Assembly (NCBI RefSeq): GCF_002803155.1
Contig: NZ_NNBP01000001.1
Coordinates: 558,001 to 622,000 of the forward strand
From: Streptomyces sp. CB02959
Lineage (GTDB): Bacteria > Actinomycetota > Actinomycetes > Streptomycetales > Streptomycetaceae
Reading direction: 5' to 3'
Length of the DNA stretch: 64,000 nt
Below the pieces are notes generated by a model that had not been told where the DNA came from, made no database searches, and saw only the letters and a program-made list of their open reading frames with translations. Both the position numbers and the translations under genes were made by a program. The stretch's first letter is position 1, and every line of letters begins with the position of its first letter. Positions 26,834 through 35,299 of the stretch are shown here, in pieces.

Positions 26834-27841
26834 ATGCGCCGCTACGGGAAGAACCCCGATGAGGACGACGTCCGCGTCCGCCCCAACCGCAAGGGCAACC
26901 GCCCGCGGACGAACATCCGCCCCAAGCACGAGGACGCCTGCGAGGGCCTGGTCCTGACCGTCGACCGGGGCCGGCTGACCTGCCTCATCGACGACCGCAT
27001 GGTCACCGCCATGAAGGCCCGCGAACTGGGCCGCAAGAGCGCGGTGGTCGGCGACCGGGTCGCCGTGGTCGGCGATCTGAGCGGCGCCAAGGACACGTTG
27101 GCCCGGATAGTGCGGGTCGAGCCGCGCAGCTCCACGCTGCGCCGCACCGCCGACGACGACGACCCGTACGAGCGGGTGGTGGTCGCCAACGCCGACCAGC
27201 TCGCGATCGTCACCGCGCTCGCCGACCCGGAGCCCCGGCCCCGGTTGATCGACCGCTGCCTGGTCGCCGCCTACGACGCCGGGCTGGACCCGCTGCTGGT
27301 GCTGACCAAGTCCGACCTGGCCGCGCCGGACGCGCTGCTGGAGTCCTACGGCGCGCTCGGCGTCCCGTACGTCGTCACCAACCGCGAGGAACTGACCGAC
27401 GGCAGCGCCGCCGAGCGGATCCGGGAGCAGCTGACCGGCCGGATGACGGCCTTCGTGGGGCACTCCGGGGTGGGCAAGACGACCCTGGTCAACGCCCTGG
27501 TACCGGCGCGCCGCCGGGCCACCGGGCATGTCAACGCGGTCACCGGCCGCGGCCGGCACACCACCACCTCGGCGCTGGCGCTGCCGCTGCCCGGCGACAC
27601 CGGCTGGGTCATCGACACCCCGGGCGTGCGGTCCTTCGGGCTGGCGCACATCGACCCGTCCCGGGTCATCCACGCCTTCCCGGACCTGAAGCCGGGCACC
27701 GACGGCTGCCCCCGGGCGTGCAGCCACGACGAACCGGACTGCGCGCTGGACGCGTGGGTGGCCGCAGGGCACGCCGATCCGGCCCGCCTGTATTCCCTGC
27801 GCCGGCTGCTGTCGACCCGCGAGCGACGCGAGGGCGACTGA
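26834..27841 (+). CDS. rsgA: ribosome small-subunit-dependent GTPase A
   Basis: 335 residues. Circularly permuted GTPase that assists 30S maturation. Order seen: OB-fold N-terminus, LTKSDL (G4) before the P-loop GHSGVGKTTLVN (G1) and DTPGVRSFGL (G3), then a zinc-knuckle region CPRACSHDEPDC. The basic N-terminal stretch (RVRPNRKGNRPRTNIRP) is typical. It follows aroA in the same direction. Confidence 0.95.
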   Translation: MRRYGKNPDEDDVRVRPNRKGNRPRTNIRPKHEDACEGLVLTVDRGRLTCLIDDRMVTAMKARELGRKSAVVGDRVAVVGDLSGAKDTLARIVRVEPRSSTLRRTADDDDPYERVVVANADQLAIVTALADPEPRPRLIDRCLVAAYDAGLDPLLVLTKSDLAAPDALLESYGALGVPYVVTNREELTDGSAAERIREQLTGRMTAFVGHSGVGKTTLVNALVPARRRATGHVNAVTGRGRHTTTSALALPLPGDTGWVIDTPGVRSFGLAHIDPSRVIHAFPDLKPGTDGCPRACSHDEPDCALDAWVAAGHADPARLYSLRRLLSTRERREGD

Positions 27842-27977
27842 TCACCGCAAACCCCTGCCACCCGTCCGAGGCGCGGGCATAATCACCCACGTGGCAGGAC
27901 CGGTCCGGTCTGGTCCCGTCCGGTCGGAAGTGGTCGCCTGGCTGAAGCGGTCGCGGAGCTGACGGAGGCAATGGGAT

Positions 27978-28301
27978 ATGGCGTGGCTGCTGGTCGTGGT
28001 GGCGGGGCTGCTGGAGACCGGCTTCGCGGTCTGCCTCAAGCTGTCGCACGGCTTCACCCGCCTCTACCCGACCATCGCCTTCGCGGTCTTCGCACTCGGC
28101 AGCTTCGGCCTGCTGACGCTGGCGCTGCGGAAGCTCGACGTCGGCCCGGCGTACGCGGTCTGGACCGGCATCGGGGCGGCCGGCACCGCGATCTACGGCA
28201 TGGTCTTCCTGGGCGACCTGGTCTCCACGCTGAAGCTCGTCTCCATCTCCCTGGTCATCGTCGGGGTGATCGGGCTCCAGCTGTCCGGCTCGGCGCACTG
28301 A
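27978..28301 (+). CDS. small multidrug resistance (SMR) family transporter
   Basis: 107 residues with four membrane helices. The essential membrane Glu is E13 (MAWLLVVVAGLLETGFAV) and the loop GPAYAVWTGIGAAGT is typical of SMR proteins. SMR members export quaternary ammonium compounds or guanidinium; the sequence does not decide which. It converges with a TetR-type gene 20 bases downstream, a likely regulator. The 136-base upstream region has CATAAT (a possible -10) and repeated GACCGGTCCGGTC-like blocks, which may be an operator. I did not find a guanidine riboswitch. Confidence 0.9.
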   Translation: MAWLLVVVAGLLETGFAVCLKLSHGFTRLYPTIAFAVFALGSFGLLTLALRKLDVGPAYAVWTGIGAAGTAIYGMVFLGDLVSTLKLVSISLVIVGVIGLQLSGSAH

Positions 28302-28321
28302 TGTCCGCGGGGGCGCCCGGA

Positions 28322-28978
28322 TCAGCCCGTGAGCCCGGCGAAGGCGCTCCGGACGAGCCGGGAGACCGCCTCGGTCTCGCCGTCGGGCTCCCGCCGCGTC
28401 CGCTGCCGCGGCACCGTCACGCGCACGTCCGCCGGTGACCGGACCGGGTCCGGGGCCCGCTCCGGACCTGCCGGAGCGACCACGCAGGACAGGGTCAGCC
28501 GGGCCGCGGTCTCGCAGGCGGCGTCCAGGGCCGGCAGCTCCTCCCGGGGCCGGCCGGGCGCCAGCGCCGCCACCGCCCGTTCGCGGAACCGCCCGACGAG
28601 CTCGGCGGGCCCGGCCTGGCAGGCCGGCAACCGGTCCCCCCAGCAGCCGGTCAGTGCCGCCCTGACCAGCGGGTTCGCTCGGGCGGTCCGCAGCGTCCAG
28701 GTGGCCGCAGCGGTCATCCGGGCGGCCGCGTCGTCCGCCGGTCCGGCCGGTCCGGCACCACCCGGAGCGAGCGCCCGCTCCACTCCGGCCAGATAGGTCT
28801 CGGTCTCCCGGCGGACGAGAGCCCGGGCCAGCCCGGCCTTGCTGCCGAACGCGTTGTAGAGCGTCTGCCGGGACACCCCGGCCGCGGCCGCCACCTCCAC
28901 CATCCGGACGTCCGCCCAGGCCCGGGTCAGCAGCGCCGCGTAGGCGGCGTCCAGCAGGGCCTCGTGCGCCGAGGGCAT
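28322..28978 (-). CDS. TetR/AcrR family regulator
   Basis: 218 residues. Helix-turn-helix at about 27-48 (VAAAAGVSRQTLYNAFGSKAGLA) followed by an Ala-rich helical ligand domain with little sequence conservation. The product is probably the repressor of the adjacent SMR exporter, with which it converges; an alternative target is hisN, 185 bases away across a divergent region. The third quarter is Pro/Arg-rich (VRVTVPRQRTRREPDGETEA), likely disordered. Confidence 0.85.
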   Translation of the reverse strand: MPSAHEALLDAAYAALLTRAWADVRMVEVAAAAGVSRQTLYNAFGSKAGLARALVRRETETYLAGVERALAPGGAGPAGPADDAAARMTAAATWTLRTARANPLVRAALTGCWGDRLPACQAGPAELVGRFRERAVAALAPGRPREELPALDAACETAARLTLSCVVAPAGPERAPDPVRSPADVRVTVPRQRTRREPDGETEAVSRLVRSAFAGLTG

Positions 28979-29163
28979 CCGCCACCTCCCTGGCTCCGCC
29001 CGAACCGCGGACCGTGCACAGAATTGACGTGCCGTCAGGGGCTGTCAAGACCTGCCGCGGGCACCCCTCCGGGGCGGGGCCGGTGGTAATCCGCGGGCAG
29101 ACCACCCGGAGGGCGCGGCATGGCCGTGTGGCTCCCGCGTATACCAGTGGATACTGTTCGCAC

Positions 29164-29967
29164 ATGCCCGACTATCACGATGATCTTCGCCTGGCACACG
29201 TCCTGGCGGACGCCGCGGACGCCGCGACCATGGAGCGGTTCAAGGCCCTCGACCTCAAGGTGGAGACCAAACCGGACATGACTCCGGTCAGCGAGGCGGA
29301 CAAATCCGCCGAGGAGCTGATCCGCGGTCAGCTCCAGCGCGCCAGGCCGCGGGACGCGGTGCTCGGCGAGGAGTTCGGCAGCGAGGGCACCGGGCCGCGC
29401 CGCTGGATCATCGACCCGATCGACGGCACCAAGAACTACGTCCGCGGGGTGCCGGTCTGGGCGACCCTGATCGCCCTGATGGAGCGCGGCGAGGGCGGTG
29501 ACCGCCCGGTGGTCGGACTCGTCTCGGCCCCGGCGCTGAACCGCCGCTGGTGGGCCGCGGAGGGCCTGGGCGCCTTCAGCGGCCGCAGCCTGACCTCGGC
29601 GTCCCGGCTCCACGCCTCCGAGGTCGGCCGCATCCAGGACGCGTCCTTCGCGTACTCCTCGCTGACCGGCTGGGAGGAGCGCGACAAGCTCTCCGGCCTC
29701 CTCGAACTCTCCCGGGACTGCTGGCGCACCCGGGCCTACGGCGACTTCTGGCCGTACATGATGGTCGCCGAGGGGACGGTGGACATCTGCGCGGAGCCCG
29801 AGCTGTCGCTGTGGGACATGGCGGCCTGCGCGGTGATCGTCCAGGAGGCCGGCGGGCGCTTCACCGGTCTGGACGGCCGGCCTGGCCCGCACAGCGGCAA
29901 CGCGGCGGCCTCCAACGGCCTGCTCCACGAGGAGCTGCTGTCGTACCTCGGCGACAGCCGGAGCTGA
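29164..29967 (+). CDS. hisN: histidinol-phosphatase, inositol monophosphatase fold
   Basis: 267 residues. Metal and phosphate motifs: GEEFG (metal Glu), IDPIDGTKNYVRG (Asp-x-x-Asp-Gly-Thr) and LWDMAACAVIVQEAGG (third metal Asp). HisN-type proteins dephosphorylate histidinol phosphate in actinobacteria. ATG at 29164 is chosen; the ORF extends 50 residues upstream but those are not family-like. GATACT (29150-29155) is 9 bases before the ATG, so the transcript may be leaderless. A strong terminator follows. Confidence 0.92.
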   Translation: MPDYHDDLRLAHVLADAADAATMERFKALDLKVETKPDMTPVSEADKSAEELIRGQLQRARPRDAVLGEEFGSEGTGPRRWIIDPIDGTKNYVRGVPVWATLIALMERGEGGDRPVVGLVSAPALNRRWWAAEGLGAFSGRSLTSASRLHASEVGRIQDASFAYSSLTGWEERDKLSGLLELSRDCWRTRAYGDFWPYMMVAEGTVDICAEPELSLWDMAACAVIVQEAGGRFTGLDGRPGPHSGNAAASNGLLHEELLSYLGDSRS

Positions 29968-30026
29968 CCCGCCACCGCGCGGACGGGACCGGATTTCCCA
30001 CCGGATAACCCCCGCCGACCTGCACA

Positions 30027-30063
30027 GGGGCAGATGTTCGGACTGGTGTCCAACATCTGCCCC
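30027..30063 (+). terminator. terminator after hisN
   Basis: GGGGCAGATGTT (30027-30038) pairs with AACATCTGCCCC (30052-30063); an inner GGAC/GTCC extends the stem to a TGGT loop, with one bulged base. The stem is followed by TTGTTGT. Confidence 0.85.
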
Positions 30064-30080
30064 TTGTTGTGCGCCCGAGA

Positions 30081-30142
30081 GCATGTGAACATGAGAACCC
30101 CCCACTTTGTGAACTTGTGAATCGTTTCGCATATTCACATGC
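30081..30142. repeat. inverted and direct repeats upstream of the CBS gene
   Basis: GCATGTGAA (30081-30089) and TTCACATGC (30134-30142) are perfect inverted copies 44 bases apart. Between them TGTGAAC/T recurs at about 30084, 30109 and 30116. The stretch is AT-rich for this genome and lies just before the SD AAGGAGG at 30147-30153. It looks like a promoter/operator region. Confidence 0.5.
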
Positions 30143-30165
30143 AACCAAGGAGGTGGCTCTTCTCC

Positions 30166-30570
30166 ATGCCCATGCTCGTCAAAGACGCCATGAGCACGGT
30201 GGTCCTCACCATCGGGCCCGCTCACACCCTCCGCCAGGCGGCGCGACTGATGGCGGCCCGCCGTATCGGCGCGGCCGTCGTCTTCGACAAGGACACCTAC
30301 GGCGTCGGCATCCTCACCGAGCGCGACATCCTCAACTCCCTTGGCGCGGGCGAGAACCCCGACCGGGAGACCGCACAGAGCCACACCACGTCCGACGTCG
30401 TCTTCGCGGCCCCGGACTGGACCCTGGACGACGCGGCGGGCGCCATGGTGCGCGGCGGCTTCCGCCACCTCGTCGTCCTCGACGACCTGGAACCGGTCGG
30501 CATCGTCTCGGTCCGCGACATCATCCGCTGCTGGTCCGACGTCTCCGAGCGGGCGGCCGCGGCGGCCTGA
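30166..30570 (+). CDS. two-CBS-domain protein
   Basis: 134 residues made of two CBS motifs: about 5-62 (VKDAMSTVVLTIGPAHTLRQAARLM) and 72-128 (TTSDVVFAAPDWTLDDAAGAM, ending GIVSVRDIIRCW). Such stand-alone proteins bind adenosine nucleotides and sense energy state. ATG at 30166 has GGAGG at 12 bases; ATG at 30172 and an upstream ATG at 30139 are alternatives. Its own promoter region contains unusual repeats. It converges with the catalase gene. Confidence 0.88.
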   Translation: MPMLVKDAMSTVVLTIGPAHTLRQAARLMAARRIGAAVVFDKDTYGVGILTERDILNSLGAGENPDRETAQSHTTSDVVFAAPDWTLDDAAGAMVRGGFRHLVVLDDLEPVGIVSVRDIIRCWSDVSERAAAAA

Positions 30571-30622
30571 GGGGCGCTCCGCGCCCCGGCGCGACACCCG
30601 CCTCCCGAGGGCGCGCGGGCGG

Positions 30623-30681
30623 GCGTATGCCGGCACGCATACGCACGAAGAGGCCGGAGCCCCATGGCATCCGGCCTCTTC
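30623..30681. terminator. two terminator hairpins between the CBS and catalase genes
   Basis: First hairpin GCGTATGC-CGGCAC-GCATACGC (30623-30644). Second GAAGAGGCCGGA (30647-30658), 11-base loop, TCCGGCCTCTTC (30670-30681). Both stems are perfect and lie between convergent genes, so they can stop transcription from either side. Confidence 0.8.
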
Positions 30682-30760
30682 GGCATGTACGGCAAGCGGC
30701 GGTCGGTCGCCCCGCGGACGGCCGCCGCCACGGGGGCGGCGGCCGGACCGCGCGGGACCG

Positions 30761-32224
30761 CTAGCCGCGCAGGGCCTGGACCGCGGCCTCCAGCCGCTTG
30801 CCGTAGTCCGCGTCCGCCTGGCGGAAGTTCTCGATCGCGCGCTGCGCGATGTCGTCGCGGGAGACCTTGGCGATGAAGCCCGCCAGGTTGTTGATCAGGC
30901 GCTCCTTCTCCGCCTCCGACAGCAGGCGGTAGAGGTTGCCGGCCTGGACGAAGTCGCTGTCCTCGGCGTGCGAGGGCGCCGCGGTCTCGCCGGTCTCACC
31001 CGACACCGGGAACGGCTGCCACAGCGCCCGGCCGGTCTCGGTCGGGCCGCCGAAGCTGTTCGGCTCGTAGTTCTTCTGGCGGCCGTGGCGGCCGTCGTAG
31101 AGCACGCCGTCGCGGCCGTGGGTGCGCGCCTCGGTGGCGTGCGGGCGGTTCACCGGGAGGTGGTCGGCGTTGATGCCGACGCGGTAGCGGTGCGCGTCGC
31201 CGTACGCGAAGAGGCGGCCCTGGAGCATCTTGTCGGGGGACGGGCCGATGCCCGGCACGAAGTGGTGCGGGGAGAAGATCGACTGCTCGACCTCGGCGAA
31301 GATGTTCTCCGGGTTGCGGTTGAGCTCCAGCTTGCCGATCTCGATCGGCGGGTAGTCCTCGTGCGGCCAGACCTTGGTCAGGTCGAACGGGTTGAAGCGG
31401 TAGTCGGCCGCCTCGGCCGCCGGCATGATCTGCACCTGGACGGTCCAGGTCGGGAACTCACCGCGCTCGATGGACTCGCGCAGGTCCCGCTGGTGGCTGT
31501 CCGGGTCCTCGCCGGCGAGCTTGTTGGCCTCGTCCTGGGTGAGGTTCTTGATGCCCTGGTCGGTCTTGAAGTGGTACTTGACCCAGAAGACCTCGCCCGC
31601 TTCGTTGTTCCACTGGAAGGTGTGCGAGCCGTAGCCGTTCATGTGGCGGTACGTGGCGGGGATGCCGCGGTCGCCGAACAGCCAGGTCACCTGGTGGGTC
31701 GCCTCGGGCGACAGGCCCCAGAAGTCCCAGACGTTGTCCGCCTCCTGCGAGCCGGAGTACGGGTCGCGCTTCTGGGTGTGGATGAAGTCGGGGAACTTGA
31801 TGGCGTCCTTGATGAAGAACACCGGGGTGTTGTTGCCGACGAGGTCGTAGTTGCCCTCCTCGGTGTAGAACTTCAGCGCGAAGCCGCGCGGGTCGCGCAC
31901 CGCGTCGGCCGCACCGAGGTTGCCCGCGACGGTCGAGAAGCGCAGGAACGTCTCGGTCTGCTTGCCGACCTCGGAGAGGAACTTCGCGCGGGTGTACTTC
32001 GTCACGTCCGCGGTGACGGTGAAGGTGCCGTACGCGCCGGCCCCACGGGCGTGGACGATGCGCTCCGGGATCCGCTCGCGGTTGAAGTGCGCGAGCTTCT
32101 CGATCAGAAGCTGGTCCTGGATCAGACCGAGACCGCCGACACCGGCCGTCTCGCTGTTCTGGTTGTCCGCGACCGGAGCCCCGGTCTCCGTGGTCAGCGG
32201 TCCGGTGGTGCTCTCTACCGACAC
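30761..32224 (-). CDS. katA: monofunctional heme catalase
   Basis: 487 residues, small-subunit catalase. Distal His in [14 protein letters not shown], Asn in [18 protein letters not shown], and the proximal heme-Tyr region [14 protein letters not shown] are all present. It removes hydrogen peroxide in the cytoplasm. GTG at 32224 was chosen because AGGAGG lies five bases before it; the frame stays open further but without support. The divergent Fur-type gene and the operator in the promoter indicate control by CatR, as for the CatR-regulated catalase of S. coelicolor. Confidence 0.95.
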   Translation of the reverse strand: MSVESTTGPLTTETGAPVADNQNSETAGVGGLGLIQDQLLIEKLAHFNRERIPERIVHARGAGAYGTFTVTADVTKYTRAKFLSEVGKQTETFLRFSTVAGNLGAADAVRDPRGFALKFYTEEGNYDLVGNNTPVFFIKDAIKFPDFIHTQKRDPYSGSQEADNVWDFWGLSPEATHQVTWLFGDRGIPATYRHMNGYGSHTFQWNNEAGEVFWVKYHFKTDQGIKNLTQDEANKLAGEDPDSHQRDLRESIERGEFPTWTVQVQIMPAAEAADYRFNPFDLTKVWPHEDYPPIEIGKLELNRNPENIFAEVEQSIFSPHHFVPGIGPSPDKMLQGRLFAYGDAHRYRVGINADHLPVNRPHATEARTHGRDGVLYDGRHGRQKNYEPNSFGGPTETGRALWQPFPVSGETGETAAPSHAEDSDFVQAGNLYRLLSEAEKERLINNLAGFIAKVSRDDIAQRAIENFRQADADYGKRLEAAVQALRG

Positions 32225-32274
32225 GTGCGCCTCCTGATGTCTCGTACACCTGCCCTTGGCTTTCGCCCAAGCCG

Positions 32275-32302
32275 ATCCTACATTGGACATTGTCTAAGTC
32301 AA
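32275..32302 (-). promoter_or_regulatory. catalase promoter with Fur/PerR-type box in the spacer
   Basis: Minus strand: TTGACT (32297-32302) and TAGGAT (32275-32280) spaced by 16 bases. Between and touching them is a 7-1-7 palindrome, TTGGACA-T-TGTCTAA on the plus strand (32283-32297), with one mismatch between arms. A repressor bound there would exclude RNA polymerase; peroxide oxidation of the Fur-type regulator would relieve it. Confidence 0.75.
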
Positions 32303-32383
32303 GAAGCATCCGAAACTCGTACTTGATCCGATGATGGACGACCGCTGCTACCCTGGTGTCTATCTGACTGATAGGTGATTGGC

Positions 32384-32803
32384 ATGAGTGACCTGCTGGA
32401 ACGACTCCGGGGACGCGGCTGGCGGCTGACCGCACAGCGTCGCGTCGTCGCCGAGGTCCTGGACGGGGACCACGTCCACTACACCGCCGACGAAGTGCAC
32501 GCCAAAGCGTCCGAGCGCCTCCCCGAGATCTCCCGCGCCACGGTCTACAACACCCTCGGCGAGCTGGTCTCGCTCGGCGAGGTGATCGAGGTGAGCACCG
32601 ACGGCCGCGCCAAGCGCTACGACCCCAACGCCCATCACGACCACCAGCACCTCGTCTGCTCGCGCTGCGGCACGATCCGCGACGTGCACCTCCACGGCGA
32701 CCCGCTCTCCGCGCTGCCCGAGCCGGAGCGCTACGGCTTCGAGGTCTCCGAGGTCACCGTGACCTACCGGGGCATCTGCCCCACCTGCAGCACCCAGCCC
32801 TGA
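32384..32803 (+). CDS. catR: Fur/PerR-family peroxide regulator
   Basis: 139 residues. N-terminal winged helix (about 5-75, ERLPEISRATVYNTLGELVSLGE), then the His-rich metal site HHDHQHLVCSRCG and a second Cys pair CPTC that complete a structural zinc site. Its place divergent from catalase and the palindrome in the catalase promoter support the CatR assignment. ATG at 32384 (MSDLLERL) is preferred; GTG at 32375 is an alternative. CTATC-TGACT-GATAG (32360-32374) just before the start may be an autoregulatory site. Confidence 0.9.
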   Translation: MSDLLERLRGRGWRLTAQRRVVAEVLDGDHVHYTADEVHAKASERLPEISRATVYNTLGELVSLGEVIEVSTDGRAKRYDPNAHHDHQHLVCSRCGTIRDVHLHGDPLSALPEPERYGFEVSEVTVTYRGICPTCSTQP

Positions 32804-33393
32804 CCCGGGCCCGGGCCCGTCCCGGGCCGCGCCCATGGGCCGCACACCCCGCTGCCGCCACCCCCGGGCCCCCACCCCGGGCCGCACCCCGCGCGGCCGC
32901 CCCTTCAGGGCCCGGTCCGCCGAGCCGACCGCCTCCCGGGCCGCGTCCCTTACGGCGGACTGCCACCCGGACCGCGCCCGGCCGCCGACGCACCCCGCGT
33001 ACGCGCCATACCGCCACCCGCGAACCAGCCGTTCCACGGGCCTCCGGCGTCCCCGGCATTCCCGCGCACCTCGGCTCACCAGCGCCCCGTGGATCTCCCG
33101 CGCCCTACGAACCTCCCGCGCCCCACGGACCTCCCGCCCCACGCCCCTCCGGCGGCGACCGGGCCTCCGGCACCGCACCGCATATGCGGAGCGGTCCGCA
33201 GGAAACGCCCACGGAGCGGCGGCACACCGCGCGAACCCCCGCACCGCAAGCCCCTTGCCCATATCTGACGGTCCGTCATATCGTCGGCGCGCCGCGTTTT
33301 TCGGCCATCGGGACCGACCGTGCCCCGGGCCTCCCGGGAACGCCCGGCCGGCGCCCCGGCGGCACGTTGTCCGCACTCCGCAAGGAGCACCCC
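32804..33393 (+). other. 590-base region without a convincing gene; palindrome at 33266-33278
   Basis: Strongly C-rich on the plus strand with repeated CCCACGGACCTCCCGCG-like blocks; open frames here are Pro/Arg-rich and have no SD, so I do not call a gene. It contains the perfect 6-1-6 palindrome TGACGG-T-CCGTCA (33266-33278), 116 bases before the ABC ATPase start, a plausible operator. CCGCATATGCGG near 33178 is a second palindrome. Confidence 0.5.
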
Positions 33394-34341
33394 GTGGGAG
33401 AGCCGCACCCGTCCCCCGCCCCGACACCCAGACCACCCGCAACGCCCCCACCCTCCAGATCAGCCAGACCACCCACACCACCCGCGCCTCCAGCCACCCC
33501 GGACACCACCCCACCACCCCCGCAAGCCGCCCGATCCACGCAGGCCCCACACCCCCCAGCCCTCCAAGCCCGCGCGCTGGCCCGGTCGTTCGGGCGGGGC
33601 AGCAGGGCGCTGGCCGCGCTCGGGCCGGTGGACGTGGCGATCACGCCCGGCGAGTTCGTCTGCGTCGTGGGGCCGTCCGGGTGCGGGAAGTCGACCCTGC
33701 TGCGGATCGCCGCGGGGCTGCTGCGGCCCAGCGCGGGCGAGTTGGAACTCCGGACGAGCGGCGACCGCCCGGCCGCGATGATCTTCCAGGACTACGGCAT
33801 CTACGACTGGAAGACCGTCCTGGCCAACGTCCGCTTCGGGCTCGACATCCAGCGCGTGCCCCGCAAGGAGGCCGACCGGCGGGCCCGGTCCTGGCTCGCC
33901 CGGATGGGGCTCGCCGACTTCGCGGCCGCCTACCCCGCCGCCCTCTCCGGCGGCATGCGCCAGCGCGTCGCCATCGCCCGCGCGCTCGCCGTCGAGCCAG
34001 GGATCCTGCTGATGGACGAGCCGTTCGCGGCCCTGGACGCCCAGTTGCGGACCATCCTCCAGGACGAGTTGCTCGCCCTCACCCAGACCACCCGCACCAC
34101 CACCCTCTTCATCACCCACAGCCTCGAAGAGGCCCTGGTCCTCGGCGACCGGGTCCTGGTGATGTCCGCCCGACCCGGCCGGATCATCGCCGAACGCCGC
34201 CCGCCGTTCGCCCGCCCGCGCACCGGAGAGGTCCGCGCCGCCCCCGAATTCGCCGCCCTGAAGGCCGAGTTGTGGGAACTGCTGCGCGGTGAGGTCGCCG
34301 GCCGGACCACCACCGACCCCGAGGGGGCCGCACCCGCATGA
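33394..34341 (+). CDS. ABC transporter ATPase, nitrate/sulfonate/taurine type
   Basis: 315 residues. Walker A GPSGCGKST, Q-loop IFQDYGIYDW, signature LSGGMRQRVAIARAL, Walker B ILLMDEPFAALD and switch His in THSLEEAL are all intact, so it should be active. About the first 50 residues are an unusual Pro/Thr/Ser tail (PSPAPTPRPPATPPPSRSA), encoded by very C-rich DNA, and are not part of the SsuB/TauB fold. GTG at 33394 follows AAGGAG by six bases. It overlaps the permease start by four bases (ATGA). Substrate unknown. Confidence 0.9.
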   Translation: MGEPHPSPAPTPRPPATPPPSRSARPPTPPAPPATPDTTPPPPQAARSTQAPHPPALQARALARSFGRGSRALAALGPVDVAITPGEFVCVVGPSGCGKSTLLRIAAGLLRPSAGELELRTSGDRPAAMIFQDYGIYDWKTVLANVRFGLDIQRVPRKEADRRARSWLARMGLADFAAAYPAALSGGMRQRVAIARALAVEPGILLMDEPFAALDAQLRTILQDELLALTQTTRTTTLFITHSLEEALVLGDRVLVMSARPGRIIAERRPPFARPRTGEVRAAPEFAALKAELWELLRGEVAGRTTTDPEGAAPA

Positions 34342-35210
34342 CCACCGCCCTCCACAAGGACAGACCCGGCCCCGACCGCCTCCTGGTCCGGCGCCCCGGC
34401 CCCCAGGAACTCCAACCGGAACGCGCCCACCGCCGCCGACGCACGCTCGAAATCTCCCTCGCGGTCGCCGTGCCCCTGCTGCTGGTCCTCTTGTGGCAGC
34501 TGGCCGCCGCGCGGTCCTGGATAGACGCCCGGGTCTATCCGGCGCCCTCCACGATCCTGGCCGACGGCTGGCACCGCGCCCTGGCCGGCGAACTCTGGCC
34601 GGACGTCCGGGCAACGCTCCAGCGCGTCCTGGCCGGCTACGCCGCCGGGACCGTCAGCGGCTATCTGCTGGGCCTGCTGATGGGCTCCCTGTCACTGGTG
34701 CGGGCCGCCCTGGAACCGCTCCTGGACGCCCTCTACGTCGTCCCCAAGCTGGCCCTGCTGCCGATCTTCCTCAACATGTTCGGGCTCGGCGAGGGCCCGC
34801 AGATCGCCCTGGTGGCGGCCACCGTCTTCTTCTTCGTCTGGATCTCCACGATGGCGGCGGTGCTCGCCGTGCCCGCGGGCCACCGGGACGCCGGCCGGGT
34901 CTTCGGCGCCGGCCGCTGGCAGATGTTCCGGCACGTCCTGCTGCCCGCGTCACTGCCCGCCGTCCTCGTAGGCGCCCGGATCGCCGCGGGCGTCGCCGTC
35001 CTGGTGATCGTCGCCTCGGAACAGATCGCCGCGGCCGACGGGCTCGGCCACCTGATCTTCGATTCCCGGGCGCTGTTCCAGAACGACGTGATGTTCGTCG
35101 GCATCGTCTGCGTGGCCGTGCTCGGCGTGGTCTTCTCCGAACTGGTGCGGCTGGCGGGGCGGTTCCTCACCCCCTGGGCACCCCGCGACCGCGGCCGCGC
35201 ACAGAACTAG
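34338..35210 (+). CDS. ABC transporter permease, nitrate/sulfonate/taurine type
   Basis: 290 residues. Cytoplasmic N-terminus of about 35 residues, then about six membrane helices (ISLAVAVPLLLVLLWQLAA first). The coupling loop HRDAGRVFGAGRWQMFRHVLLPASLP is the EAA-type motif contacting the ATPase. It belongs to the SsuC/TauC/NrtB group. Start overlaps the ATPase stop. The binding protein gene follows after 89 bases. Confidence 0.92.
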   Translation: MTTALHKDRPGPDRLLVRRPGPQELQPERAHRRRRTLEISLAVAVPLLLVLLWQLAAARSWIDARVYPAPSTILADGWHRALAGELWPDVRATLQRVLAGYAAGTVSGYLLGLLMGSLSLVRAALEPLLDALYVVPKLALLPIFLNMFGLGEGPQIALVAATVFFFVWISTMAAVLAVPAGHRDAGRVFGAGRWQMFRHVLLPASLPAVLVGARIAAGVAVLVIVASEQIAAADGLGHLIFDSRALFQNDVMFVGIVCVAVLGVVFSELVRLAGRFLTPWAPRDRGRAQN

Positions 35211-35299
35211 AGGCCGGCCCGCACACCGGCCCGCACCCACCGTCCCAGGGCACCCCCAGGCCCCCGAACCCCCGGCACACCGGCCCGTACGGAGGTCCC

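Noticed and set aside
27842..27977. Guanidine (ykkC-type) riboswitch upstream of the SMR gene
   Set aside because: I looked for the ACGR loops and other conserved elements and did not find them; only GACCGGTCC-like repeats are present.
32835..33393. Pro/Arg-rich open frame before the ABC ATPase
   Set aside because: No SD or family match; the ATPase has a better GTG start with AAGGAG at 33394.
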